Source: Exiguobacterium sp. s193
Lineage (GTDB): Bacteria; Bacillota; Bacilli; Exiguobacteriales; Exiguobacteriaceae
DNA length: 64,000 nucleotides
Assembly: GCF_018618755.1 (NCBI RefSeq)
Contig: NZ_JACSMR010000003.1
Coordinates: 1 to 64,000, forward strand
Direction of reading: 5' to 3'
Each line of letters begins with the position of its first letter. Position 1 is the stretch's first letter. This document shows positions 42,271-51,314 of this stretch, piece by piece. Made by a program: the position numbers and the translations under genes. The notes below the pieces were generated by a model. That model saw only the letters and a list, made by a program, of their open reading frames with translations, made no database searches and was not told the origin of the DNA.

Positions 42271-43386
42271 TTATTTCGTTGTTTGTTTGATCGGGAACCA
42301 GCCTGGACGGCTAATAATTCCTTGCCACAGTGCATCTGGCATCACGAGTTCCGCTTGTGTCGACGGATCGAGTTCTGTCCGAATTGACGCAACATCTCCT
42401 GCTTCGACTTTTTCGACCCATGTCGGTTCCATGATCAATTCACGACCGAGTGCGACGAGCGGGACTTCCGTTAAAGCACGTTCGACTTCATCTGGTGTGT
42501 GGAGTGATCCGACACCGATGACTGGAACTTGTTGTCCGACACAATCTTGAACAAGTGTGATTGGTGAACGTGTTTCGTTTTCATCACGAATCGAACCAGC
42601 AAAGAAATCCATGACAGATACATGCAGGTAGTCGAGGTCTTTCTTCGCAAGCGCGTCGACGAGTTGCATCGTATCATCGAGTGTAATCCCCGGGTTTTCG
42701 ATTTCTTCTGGTGAGAAGCGATATCCGACGATAAACGATGGATCTTGTTTTGCGACCGCTTCGACTGCATCAACGACAGCAAGTGGGAATGCCAAACGTT
42801 TTTCAAGGCTTCCACCCCATTTGTCATCACGACGGTTTGAGTGTGGTGAGACGAATTGTTGAATCAAGTACGTATTGGCACCATGAATTTCAACACCATC
42901 AAATCCAGCTTCCATCGCGCGACGTGTCGCTTGACCGAATGCTTCGATGATAGCTTCGACTTCTTCTGCTTCGAGCGCACGTGGTGTCATGGCGCCTTCA
43001 CGTTCTGGTGCTACAGCACTCGCACTGACCGTCTGACCGCCAACGAGTTCTGGTGGTGCCATCCGACCTGCGTGGAAAATTTGAAGAATCGCTTTTGCGC
43101 CTTTGTCTTGAATCGTTGTCGCGAGGCGTTTTAAGCTTGGAATGAGTTCATCACGCTCTGCGCCGAATTCATTCGGGAAACCTTGCCCGTCTGCCGTGAC
43201 GTTGGCACACGCTGTGATGACTGCACCGACACCACCTGAACGAGCTGCATAATACGCGAGTTCCGCTTCCGAAACTTCACCGTTTTCTTCTGCCGCATAG
43301 TTTGTCATCGGCGCCATCATGACGCGGTTTTTCAATGTCACTCCGTTTGGAAGTGTAAACGTATCAAACATTTTTTCATTAGCCAT
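42271..43386 (-). CDS. NADH:flavin oxidoreductase, Old Yellow Enzyme family
   Basis: 371 residues, FMN TIM barrel. The N-terminal NRVMMAPMTNY, the GVGAVITACANV stretch, the substrate-binding HGANTYLIQQFVSPHSNRR (split for reading) and GRELIMEP near the C terminus are OYE hallmarks. Reduces activated double bonds of enones or nitro compounds with NAD(P)H. It lacks the long iron-sulfur extension of dienoyl-CoA reductases. Single gene. Confidence 0.92.
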   Translation of the reverse strand: MANEKMFDTFTLPNGVTLKNRVMMAPMTNYAAEENGEVSEAELAYYAARSGGVGAVITACANVTADGQGFPNEFGAERDELIPSLKRLATTIQDKGAKAILQIFHAGRMAPPELVGGQTVSASAVAPEREGAMTPRALEAEEVEAIIEAFGQATRRAMEAGFDGVEIHGANTYLIQQFVSPHSNRRDDKWGGSLEKRLAFPLAVVDAVEAVAKQDPSFIVGYRFSPEEIENPGITLDDTMQLVDALAKKDLDYLHVSVMDFFAGSIRDENETRSPITLVQDCVGQQVPVIGVGSLHTPDEVERALTEVPLVALGRELIMEPTWVEKVEAGDVASIRTELDPSTQAELVMPDALWQGIISRPGWFPIKQTTK

Positions 43387-43487
43387 TGAAGCATATCCTC
43401 CTCTGAAATCTTAACTTGAATATCGTCAGTATACGCTCGGCCTTTTCAAAATGCCTAATGATGTGCTTAGCCAACCTGCTCACTTGT

Positions 43488-45596
43488 TCAGTGCCACTTC
43501 GTTTGACGTTTCCGTCGACCGCCCGGCCACCACCAGTTCCAGTGTCCGAATAATTTCATCAAGGCCGGAACTAACAGCATCCGGACGATCGTCGCATCGA
43601 TAAAAATCGCAAGTGCAATTCCGACACCGAGTTGCTTAATCGGGCTGACGCCAGTGAAGGCAAACGCCCCCGTGACGACAATCATGATCAAAGCAGCCGA
43701 TGTGATGATTTTACTTGTCTTCGCAAGTCCCATTTCGGTTGCGACATCATTGTCACCCGTCTCGTCATAATATTCCTCCATCCGGGAAACCAAGAACACT
43801 TCATAGTCCATCGATAGACCGAATACAAGTGAAAAGATGAAGACCGGTGTCAAAATACCAATCGTTTCTGCCGGAAAAACGAGTCCTGATTCAAATAGAA
43901 TCACGAGCAATCCGAATGTCGCCCCAAGACTGAGTAAGTTCATCAAAATTGCTTTGATCGGAATTAAAATCGAACGAAAGGCAATCAATAAAATCAAGAA
44001 TGTCGCAAGTAATACGACGCTAAGTGCAAGCGGCATCTTGTCATAAATCTCATCATAGATTTCTTGATTGAATGCGGCCGGTCCGCCAATCGTATAGCCC
44101 ATTTCCCGGACTTTCCTGACCCAATCCTGCGAGGCTTGATCCCCGGGGTCACCAACTAAATTCACGTTCACCCGGGCGACATCCGCGTCAAACGCAATCC
44201 AAGGAATCAGCTGCTGTTTCGCTTGTTCGACTTGAACGGCTTGCTGCAAATCCAGTCCATTCTGTTCCACTAAGGTCGCACCGGAAATCACGTCTTTGAC
44301 ACCGCTATCTGCTTGAAACTTTCGTGTCGCTTCCTCAAGACGTTCGAGTCCCGCTTCTGTCGAAAAGTCGCCGTTGACTAAGACGACTGCGTCCGTCCCG
44401 TCATCGCCAAACGTCTCTTCCCACGACTCAAAGGCAAGCCGTGATGCATAATCTTCCGGAAGCGCGCTCGCTTGTGGAATGTTCAGCTCCAAGTCACGTA
44501 ACGGAATCAAACACGGGACGAGTAATATCAGTGAAAACACCGTAATCGCAACAGGACGCTTCATGACGAAGCGTGCCAGATTCCGCCAGCGTTGTTCTCC
44601 ACGACCTGAACCCGATTTAAAAATCCGTCCTTTTTCTAATCCTCCACCGAACAAAGCGAGTAAGGCGGGGAGTAACGTGATGGCACTAATGACGGCACCA
44701 AGTACCGAGACGAGTGTGCCAAGTGCAACCGCTTGAAAGACATCGACATCAATCACTAACAGACCAGCGAGTCCGACAAAGACACAGATACCAGAGAATA
44801 AAATCGAACGCCCTGCTGTCGCGACAGATACTTCCGCCGCCCGGGCAATCGAATGGCCATTTGCCTGTTCCTCACGAAAACGGTTGACGTAGAGCAGTGA
44901 AAAATCAATTCCGAGCGCAAGCGAAATCATCGCAACGGCATTCAGGACAAAAATCGATAATTCTTGTTGTCCCGCGACAAAATAGAGAACCCCGGCACCA
45001 AAGATGAAGGTGACAAGCCCCATGATGAGCGGCAAGACTGCCGCAAGCGGCGTCCCGAAGACGACGAGTAGAACAAGTAAAGCTGCAGGAACACCAATCA
45101 ACTCTGCGCGAACCAAATCATTTTTTGAAGCCGTGTTCAAGTCGTCGACGATCAGTGGTTCGCCAGTCAACCGGACAGACACGTCACTCGGAACATCTAC
45201 TTTATTTTCGACGGCTTTCGTCCACTTCTGTTCGATATCCGGCGTCCCGACTGATAGGTATCCTTTTCCGTCACGAATCGCTTGCTTGTTTTCGTCTGGT
45301 CCAACGACTTGACCGATTCCTTTGATGTCACGAAACAACGTGACATGCCGCGTCATTTCCTTACGAATCGTTGGTTCATCGCCTTCAAATAAGACGATGA
45401 TTTGGTGCGGGTCTTGATTAAATTCTTTTTCTAACACACGCTCTACTTGTTGAAATTCTCCGTCACGGGTAAAGCCATTCCCTTTTAATTGATCGGGTAA
45501 CTGAAGGGCGAAATACCCAAGGACAATCAGTGCAACCAGCCAGACGAGGCTGATGATTATCCGAAAACGGACGATACGTTGACCCAGACGTTCCAT
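43488..45596 (-). CDS. MMPL-family RND-type exporter (YdfJ-like)
   Basis: 702 residues from the ATG at 45596, preceded by GGGGGAG. Two repeats, each with one helix, a large extracytoplasmic loop and five further helices. The conserved MMPL segments include GIDFSLLYVNRFREE and GLSMDYEVFLVSRMEEYYDE, the proton-relay regions. MMPL proteins export lipids or peptides. A long spacer with a stem-loop separates it from the upstream gene on the same strand. Confidence 0.9.
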   Translation of the reverse strand: MERLGQRIVRFRIIISLVWLVALIVLGYFALQLPDQLKGNGFTRDGEFQQVERVLEKEFNQDPHQIIVLFEGDEPTIRKEMTRHVTLFRDIKGIGQVVGPDENKQAIRDGKGYLSVGTPDIEQKWTKAVENKVDVPSDVSVRLTGEPLIVDDLNTASKNDLVRAELIGVPAALLVLLVVFGTPLAAVLPLIMGLVTFIFGAGVLYFVAGQQELSIFVLNAVAMISLALGIDFSLLYVNRFREEQANGHSIARAAEVSVATAGRSILFSGICVFVGLAGLLVIDVDVFQAVALGTLVSVLGAVISAITLLPALLALFGGGLEKGRIFKSGSGRGEQRWRNLARFVMKRPVAITVFSLILLVPCLIPLRDLELNIPQASALPEDYASRLAFESWEETFGDDGTDAVVLVNGDFSTEAGLERLEEATRKFQADSGVKDVISGATLVEQNGLDLQQAVQVEQAKQQLIPWIAFDADVARVNVNLVGDPGDQASQDWVRKVREMGYTIGGPAAFNQEIYDEIYDKMPLALSVVLLATFLILLIAFRSILIPIKAILMNLLSLGATFGLLVILFESGLVFPAETIGILTPVFIFSLVFGLSMDYEVFLVSRMEEYYDETGDNDVATEMGLAKTSKIITSAALIMIVVTGAFAFTGVSPIKQLGVGIALAIFIDATIVRMLLVPALMKLFGHWNWWWPGGRRKRQTKWH

Positions 45597-45661
45597 GCGT
45601 CGACTCCCCCTTTTGTGTATACAGCAAACACATCCTTCGTACGACCGACAAAGGATGTGTG

Positions 45662-46462
45662 TTACGTCTTGTGAAAAATTTGAACCCACGTGTTTCCGAA
45701 ATTCGGTGACGTCGAAACGATTGCTAGTCGCCTGGCCTGTTCGTCAAGTAACAAACTTTTTAGTAATACAGACGACTGACACCCTTCAAATTTAAACTTT
45801 AATTGTTTGTTCTCATAGAGATAAAATCGTGTCGCATCCGTAACTGAAAATAACTGCTCGCGGCTATCGACGAGGGCATACTCTTCATAGTCCGAAAACG
45901 GGATGACCTGTTCTTCTTGTTTGATAGCATCCCAAATGACGTATCGGGTATGATCCGGATCGTACGAGATGATAGTCGCCGGCGCAATAAATCGTTCGAA
46001 CGTTAATCGTTCATTGTATCCGCGCTCGACGATTCGTCCTAATAAAGGAGCTTCGGCATAATCCGAAAAAGTTCCTGCTTGCGTCGCCAAGTTAAAGCGG
46101 ACGACATCTGTTTCTGATGCGTATAAAAAGAGTTCTTCACCGTTCCAGTGATACAGATTACTGAACCAAGCATCCGCCCAAATATCCGGACGATTCATAT
46201 ATGTCAACTGACCATTCGTTAAATCAAGTAGCCCAAACGCGACCGTTTCTTCAAATACAATAAACGCACGATGTCCATCCGGTTCGAGATACCAAGTAAA
46301 TGGCACATAAGCACACGCTGTCTCCCAAATGATTTTCAAATCCGCATCACATTTCGTAAATCCACCTTGATCCCGAAACAAGATGAATTCCTCTCCTACT
46401 CGGTCGAACAAGGAGACGGATTCGTGGAGCAACAGCTCAGCGGCTGGTTTATACATATACAT
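45662..46462 (-). CDS. hypothetical beta-propeller-like protein
   Basis: 266 residues if started at the ATG at 46462 (AGGAGG 8 nt upstream). A GTG one codon earlier and an ATG two codons later are alternatives. No signal peptide. Repeated short strands with aromatic residues (WYLEPDG, YHWNGEELFLY, FYLYENKQLKF) suggest a propeller of WD40 or YncE type. Function unknown. About 65 nt upstream of the MMPL gene on the same strand, so the two may be co-expressed through the intervening ACACATCCTTT hairpin. Confidence 0.55.
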   Translation of the reverse strand: MYMYKPAAELLLHESVSLFDRVGEEFILFRDQGGFTKCDADLKIIWETACAYVPFTWYLEPDGHRAFIVFEETVAFGLLDLTNGQLTYMNRPDIWADAWFSNLYHWNGEELFLYASETDVVRFNLATQAGTFSDYAEAPLLGRIVERGYNERLTFERFIAPATIISYDPDHTRYVIWDAIKQEEQVIPFSDYEEYALVDSREQLFSVTDATRFYLYENKQLKFKFEGCQSSVLLKSLLLDEQARRLAIVSTSPNFGNTWVQIFHKT

Positions 46463-46570
46463 CACTCCTACCTCCTACGGTATCAACCTTCACCGATTCT
46501 AGCTACTGTCGATGCGCTCACGTTGCATGTCCTGTATACTAAAACCAAATACTTAAAGGAGGATTTTTAG

Positions 46571-46747
46571 ATGAAACCATTACAGCTATCGGCAGATACA
46601 GCGGTCGAGCTCGCGAAGCGTCTCAATGTGCCGCTTGAGCAATTGATGCATATGCCGCGCCATATCTTAATCCAAAAGTTAGTCGAACTCGAAAGTGAGC
46701 AAGCGAGTACTGCGCCAACTGAATCATCTGACGAAGAGACGAACTGA
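46571..46747 (+). CDS. YycC-like small protein
   Basis: 58 residues, ATG 8 nt after AAAGGAGG and followed by a strong terminator. It begins MKPLQLSADTAVELAKRLNV and continues with PLEQLMHMPRHILIQKL, which matches the small YycC family of Bacillus as I recall it; then an acidic tail. Function unknown. Its size makes it easy to miss, but the ribosome site, the codon pattern and the terminator all support a real gene. Confidence 0.75.
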   Translation: MKPLQLSADTAVELAKRLNVPLEQLMHMPRHILIQKLVELESEQASTAPTESSDEETN

Positions 46748-46760
46748 ATTCGTCTCCATC

Positions 46761-46800
46761 AAAATGCGGGAGTGGATTTCAAATCCACTCCCGCATTTTT
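46761..46800. terminator. terminator of the yycC-like gene
   Basis: Perfect hairpin AAAATGCGGGAGTGGATTT / AAATCCACTCCCGCATTTT plus Ts. It also lies downstream of the minus-strand M50 gene. Confidence 0.9.
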
Positions 46801-46848
46801 GTTGAGCGACCGACTTCTCAGTCAGTTCATTTTTTATCAAAGACATCA

Positions 46849-47331
46849 TTAAGCTTGGGGATTCCGCTCTGACTTCCCATACCGGAATACGTTGACAATC
46901 GCTTTTCCGTCGCTCGGATACCCGTTCGGATGGTCGATCGGGAAAAGTGAGAAGAAAACAAAGTAGAACGAGAAGTAGGCAAATTGGTACGTAAAGATTG
47001 ATGCCTCAAATACACCTGCATAAATCAAGCCATTCACGACTAAAATACTTGTCAGATTGGCTAACGATCCGCCTAAATAAACCATGATGTTCGTAAATTT
47101 ATTTTCGTGGCGCAGTGCCTCATACTGACACCAACCGTCCCAAAAGTAAATTCGATTCAACCGAATCGGTCCGACTCGAATCAATGACTTTCCTGATCCA
47201 ATATTTATTTCCATATTACCACCGAAAATCCGTGCAAAAAAATAGTGCCCCATCTCATGAACTAATGTCACAATCGGCAATAACAAAAAGAACGAAAAGA
47301 AAAACTTCCAAATATCATTAAATCCAAACAT
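46849..47331 (-). CDS. small M50-type membrane metalloprotease
   Basis: 160 residues, about four membrane helices. HEMGH in the first helix region (about 25-29) supplies two zinc ligands; a possible third is in the closing PIDHPNGYPSDG. This is the minimal core of site-2 proteases or of the related peptide-processing transporters. It is much shorter than the other M50 protein at 38883. No partner gene suggests a substrate. Confidence 0.75.
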   Translation of the reverse strand: MFGFNDIWKFFFSFFLLLPIVTLVHEMGHYFFARIFGGNMEINIGSGKSLIRVGPIRLNRIYFWDGWCQYEALRHENKFTNIMVYLGGSLANLTSILVVNGLIYAGVFEASIFTYQFAYFSFYFVFFSLFPIDHPNGYPSDGKAIVNVFRYGKSERNPQA

Positions 47332-47432
47332 GTTGACGCTCCCTTTCAGAAAACTAATCCTCTAAATACTACTTAAGGTATTTTCCCGCGTCACCCGAAT
47401 TAAAACTGGAATATTTAAATTGAAATAATACG

Positions 47433-47462
47433 AAAAAATGACAGCCGCAATGCGACTGCCAT
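47433..47462 (-). terminator. terminator of pulA
   Basis: Minus-strand hairpin TGGCAGTCGC / GCGGCTGTCA followed by six Ts. Confidence 0.8.
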
Positions 47463-47468
47463 ACTTGC

Positions 47469-49478
47469 TTAATCTTTTTTACACCGTTTGTTCGCTGCGT
47501 ACAAAAGACCGATGATTGTTAATGCCGCACCACCTGCGACAGCGTACTTTTTGTAGTCTGCTTTTCGTTCCGCAACGACCGTCGTCGTCAATGCCGGAAC
47601 AACTAATTCTTTTGCTTCATGGAGACGCGGTGCATGAATTTTAACGACCCCCGCTTCAACAAGGACTTCAAATTCACCACTCGGTAACTCAATTGTTACA
47701 TCTTCGTCTGTCGCATTATGATAAACCCGTTGTCGCTCGACATATCCTTCGTACGTCCGCTTCAATTCGTACGCGATGATTCCTTCCCCTTCTTCTAGGA
47801 AACGAAGATGTTTTCGAATCATTGCTGCATTCTCGAGACGGAACATCGGATATTGACGACGTAAGGCAATCAGACCTTTGACATAATCCACTGCATAACG
47901 GAATGTTTCTGCCCGCTCATAGTCCAGGCGATTGACGACTTCTCCTGAGTTGAAGCTATCGCGGATCCCGTCCTTCGTCCGGAAGAACTCTTGACCGGCA
48001 TGCAGGAAAGGAATTCCCTGTCCTGTCAAAATAATCGCGTTCGCGAGCATTTGACGCTTGCGGCGGACTTCATCTGTATCTTCCGGGCGTGAAATCGATA
48101 ACTTGTCCCAAATCGTTAAATCATCATGTGCCTCAACGTAAGAAACGACCTGGTTCGGTTCGTCCGCAAAACCTTGCGACGAAACATTTCCTGCAATCCC
48201 ACGCTTCACTTCGTTCGTCCGCTCAAAGGCACCACTGATGAATCCACGATTTTCCGGTGTCTGGACATCACCTTTTAATCCATCGCGTAACCCATTATTG
48301 AAGTGGGCGATCCCCGGCATCTGCGGGGCATTGAAGTAGTTCGCTTTTTGATCAAGTTGTAGCGGTGTGTCGAGATCCCAGCCTTCGCCGATGATTAAAA
48401 TCGACGGATCGATTCGGTCGAGGGCATGACGGACCTGGTTCATCGTTTCGATATCATGCAGCCCCATCAAGTCGAATCGGAATCCATCCAGGTGATACTC
48501 GTTCGCCCAGTATGTCACACAATCAATGATGAACTTTCGCATCATGAAACGCTCAGACGCTGTATCATTTCCGCAGAAACTGCCGTTTGAAAGGGTTCCA
48601 TCCGCTTCCTGGCGATAAAAATAACCTGGTACGAATTGACCGAGCGGCACCGTGTCCGCATCATACGTATGATTGAAGACAACGTCCATGATGACACGGA
48701 TTCCCCGGTCATGCAGTGCTTGGACCAGTGCTTTCAATTCACGGATTCGTGCTTTCGGATCATCTGCATTCGAAGCGTAGGAGCCTTCCGGTGCAAAGAA
48801 GTTGACCGGATCGTATCCCCAGTTGTAGTTATCCGGATCTTGTGGCGCCGCTTCATTAACTGATCCGAAATCATAGATTGGAAGCAATTGAACGTGCGTC
48901 ACACCTAAATCGGCTAAGTAGTCGAGCCCCGTCAATCCACCTGTTTCCGTTCGTGTCCCCGCCTCCGTCAATCCGCGGAACGTACCCCGTTCGATGACAC
49001 CACTCGCCGGATGGCTCGTCGCGTCCCGGACATGTAATTCATAGATGACGGCGTCTTGTGACGAATGGAACATTGGACGTTCCTCAATCCAGCGGTCCGG
49101 TTGTACGCTAGACGGATCGATCAATGCACCGCGCTTCCCGTTTGTCCCGACCGCCTTTGCATAAGGGTCGACCGCTTCGACTTTTTGACCGGCGACGATG
49201 GCTTGAAATGTATAGAAGTAACCTTCATACACAGCACGATCGAGTTCTGCGACGAATGTCCCCCGTTCAGCGGCCGCCAGTTCGACTTCCTCTACTTTTC
49301 TTGCACGCAGCGTCCGGTACAGACGGATGACTACACGTTCCGCCGTCGGTGCCCACAATCGAACACGAATCGTCGTCTCTTCAAAAGTCGCACCTAAGTC
49401 CATTCCTCTATAGGCATAACGCTCATCCATCTCCTTTGGCGTGAGCGTCAACATATCTGCTGTTTGTTTCAAAGCCAT
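47469..49478 (-). CDS. pulA: type I pullulanase with a C-terminal membrane tail
   Basis: 669 residues. N-terminal CBM48-like domain (about 30-125), then a GH13 barrel with the type I pullulanase motif YNWGYDP (218-224), DVVFNH, GFRFDLMG with nucleophile Asp336, the acid/base Glu365 (IIGEGWD) and EAHDDLT. It hydrolyses alpha-1,6 links in pullulan, limit dextrins or glycogen. No signal peptide. Unusually, the last 28 residues form a glycine-rich membrane helix and a Lys/Arg tail (about 642-669), so the enzyme may be tethered to the membrane. Confidence 0.93.
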   Translation of the reverse strand: MALKQTADMLTLTPKEMDERYAYRGMDLGATFEETTIRVRLWAPTAERVVIRLYRTLRARKVEEVELAAAERGTFVAELDRAVYEGYFYTFQAIVAGQKVEAVDPYAKAVGTNGKRGALIDPSSVQPDRWIEERPMFHSSQDAVIYELHVRDATSHPASGVIERGTFRGLTEAGTRTETGGLTGLDYLADLGVTHVQLLPIYDFGSVNEAAPQDPDNYNWGYDPVNFFAPEGSYASNADDPKARIRELKALVQALHDRGIRVIMDVVFNHTYDADTVPLGQFVPGYFYRQEADGTLSNGSFCGNDTASERFMMRKFIIDCVTYWANEYHLDGFRFDLMGLHDIETMNQVRHALDRIDPSILIIGEGWDLDTPLQLDQKANYFNAPQMPGIAHFNNGLRDGLKGDVQTPENRGFISGAFERTNEVKRGIAGNVSSQGFADEPNQVVSYVEAHDDLTIWDKLSISRPEDTDEVRRKRQMLANAIILTGQGIPFLHAGQEFFRTKDGIRDSFNSGEVVNRLDYERAETFRYAVDYVKGLIALRRQYPMFRLENAAMIRKHLRFLEEGEGIIAYELKRTYEGYVERQRVYHNATDEDVTIELPSGEFEVLVEAGVVKIHAPRLHEAKELVVPALTTTVVAERKADYKKYAVAGGAALTIIGLLYAANKRCKKD

Positions 49479-49584
49479 GCACCCCTTTCATTTCATGGTA
49501 TTCATTATAACAAAATTTCAAAGTGGTGGACGCTTCCGCTGTTCCTCTTTAAAATAGAGAATAGAACGAAAGGGGAGATGCCAC

Positions 49585-50079
49585 ATGGCAGCAAAAGATA
49601 ATTCATTTGATATCGTGTCACAAATCAACATCGAGGAAGTCAAAAACGCGATGCAAGTCGCATTAAAGGAAATCACGAATCGCTTTGATTTTAAAGGTTC
49701 GAAGAGTGACATGAAACTTGAGAAAGAGGATTTAATCCTCATCTCAGATGACGATTTTAAACTCGATCAGGTCAAAGATGTCTTAACGACGAAGTTGATT
49801 AAACGTGAAGTTCCAACCAAAAACTTGCAGTATGAAAAAGTCGAACAGGCTGCTGGGAACACAGTCCGTCAACGCGTCATCTTAAAAAGCGGAATCGACC
49901 GTGATGATGCAAAAAAAATCAACAACGCCGTCAAAGAATCCAAATTAAAAGTCAAAACACAAATTCAAGATGACCAAATCCGTGTCACAGCTAAATCGCG
50001 TGATGATTTACAACAAGTCATGCAAATCGTCCGTGAGTTACCATTATCGGTCGACGTCCAGTTCATCAATTTCCGTTAA
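49585..50079 (+). CDS. yajQ: YajQ-family nucleotide-binding protein
   Basis: 164 residues covering the whole YajQ family, starting with NSFDIVSQI and including [11 protein letters not shown] and [18 protein letters not shown]. Two ferredoxin-like domains. A member in Xanthomonas binds cyclic di-GMP; others bind nucleotides or RNA. A diguanylate cyclase gene lies at 56139 but not in the same operon. Ribosome site AAGGGGAG. Its terminator is followed at once by repeat B. Confidence 0.93.
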   Translation: MAAKDNSFDIVSQINIEEVKNAMQVALKEITNRFDFKGSKSDMKLEKEDLILISDDDFKLDQVKDVLTTKLIKREVPTKNLQYEKVEQAAGNTVRQRVILKSGIDRDDAKKINNAVKESKLKVKTQIQDDQIRVTAKSRDDLQQVMQIVRELPLSVDVQFINFR

Positions 50080-50084
50080 GCACC

Positions 50085-50121
50085 AAACATCCCTTTCCCC
50101 AAGTCGGAGGAAGGGATGTTT
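50085..50121 (+). terminator. terminator of yajQ
   Basis: AAACATCCCTTTCC / GGAGGAAGGGATGTTT. The central 29 nt (50089-50117) recur at 50378-50406 beyond repeat B with two changes. Confidence 0.85.
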
Positions 50122-50124
50122 GCG

Positions 50125-50374
50125 TGTAGACAAACGATTCGAGACGGATTGCGCCCTAAACCGTCTGTATGACTGGCTTTTCGTCATGGTATTCCCTAAA
50201 AAGCGTCACGTTTCGTTGACTCCTTCGGGGAAAAGTGCGTTTTTAACGCACTTTTAGAGGCAGGCAAGACCCTGCTCGTTGTCCGTGAGGATCAAGGAGC
50301 AATGGCTTGCGCCTCGACCGAGGAAAGCAACGAAACAGACGCTCGATTTCCCGATAGCACGTTGTCTAAAGTCT
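50125..50374 (+). repeat. structured intergenic repeat, copy B
   Basis: 250 nt from TGTAGACAAACG to TTGTCTAAAGTCT. The outer nine bases (TGTAGACAA and TTTAGACAA read inward) are near-inverted. The internal long pairing is AGCGTCACGTTTCGTTG with CAACGAAACAGACGCT. It carries the core ACTCCTTCGG, GTGCGTTTTTAACGCAC, AGGCAAGACCC, GGCTTG, CCGAGGAAAGC. Both flanks are copies of the yajQ terminator hairpin. Confidence 0.87.
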
Positions 50375-50408
50375 AAAATCCCTTTCTCCAAGTCGGAAGA
50401 AGGGATTT
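50375..50408. terminator. duplicated terminator hairpin beyond repeat B
   Basis: ATCCCTTTCTCC / GGAAGAAGGGAT, 27 of 29 bases identical to the yajQ terminator. It also lies just downstream of the convergent 3-hydroxybutyrate dehydrogenase gene. Confidence 0.82.
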
Positions 50409-50416
50409 GTTCATGC

Positions 50417-51205
50417 TCATTGCGCTGTATATCCACCATCAAGCACGACAGCTTGACCTGTCACCCCAGCCGCTTTATCACTTGATAAGAAAATCGCGTA
50501 GTCGGCGATTTCTTTTACTTGCAACAAACGGTGTTGCGGCACAAGCGGATAAATGACTTCTTCCAAAACGGAATCAAGTGGGACATTCCGTGTTTCGGCA
50601 AGTGAAGACAACTGTTTTTGGACGAGTGGCGTATCGACGTATCCCGGACAAATCGCATTGACGGTAATGCCTGACGTCGCCCCTTCGAGCGCTGCGACTT
50701 TCGTTAAACCAATCACCCCATGTTTTGCACTGTTGTATGCCGCTTTTCCGGCAAAACCAATCAATCCATTGATGGATGACATGTTGAGAATCCGTCCGAA
50801 TCCTTGTTCTTTCATGATTGGGAAGACATATTTCGTATAAAGGAATGGTGCCCGTAACATGATACTTTGCATCAAATCAAACGTCTCTGTTGAAAAGTCT
50901 TCAATCGGTGAAACGTGTTGCATGCCGGCATTATTGATGACGATATCAATTTTTCCGTAATGTGTCATCGTCTGTTCGATACTTGATTTAATCGCTGCTT
51001 CACTCGTTACGTCACCTGCAACGGCAAAAGCGTCAAACCCTTTATCAGTCAGTGCTTCTGCTGCATTTGTTGCTGCTTGTTCTTGCAAGTCGACAATCAC
51101 GACTTTTGCACCTTCCCGCGCAAATTCTTCAGCAATTTCAAGACCGATTCCACTTGCTGCTCCAGTAATCAAAGCTACTTTTCCTTCGAGTTGTTTCATT
51201 TCCAT
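50417..51205 (-). CDS. 3-hydroxybutyrate dehydrogenase
   Basis: 262 residues, classical SDR. TGAASGIGLEIAEEF binds NAD, NNAG follows, catalytic Ser in NMSSINGL and YNSAKHG. The segment AICPGYVDTPLVQKQ and the QHVSPIEDF loop are characteristic of D-3-hydroxybutyrate dehydrogenase. It interconverts 3-hydroxybutyrate and acetoacetate. Divergent from a LysR-type regulator gene 110 bp away, a layout that suggests control by that regulator. Start may be either of two ATGs two codons apart. Confidence 0.88.
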   Translation of the reverse strand: MEMKQLEGKVALITGAASGIGLEIAEEFAREGAKVVIVDLQEQAATNAAEALTDKGFDAFAVAGDVTSEAAIKSSIEQTMTHYGKIDIVINNAGMQHVSPIEDFSTETFDLMQSIMLRAPFLYTKYVFPIMKEQGFGRILNMSSINGLIGFAGKAAYNSAKHGVIGLTKVAALEGATSGITVNAICPGYVDTPLVQKQLSSLAETRNVPLDSVLEEVIYPLVPQHRLLQVKEIADYAIFLSSDKAAGVTGQAVVLDGGYTAQ

Positions 51206-51314
51206 CTACTCCTTCTTTACGGTTTCACTCCTTTTACTGTACGCTTACCGAAACAATAATAAAAATGAATCCTTATTATGCTATGTATAACAAATACGAA
51301 TAGGAGGATCGAAG

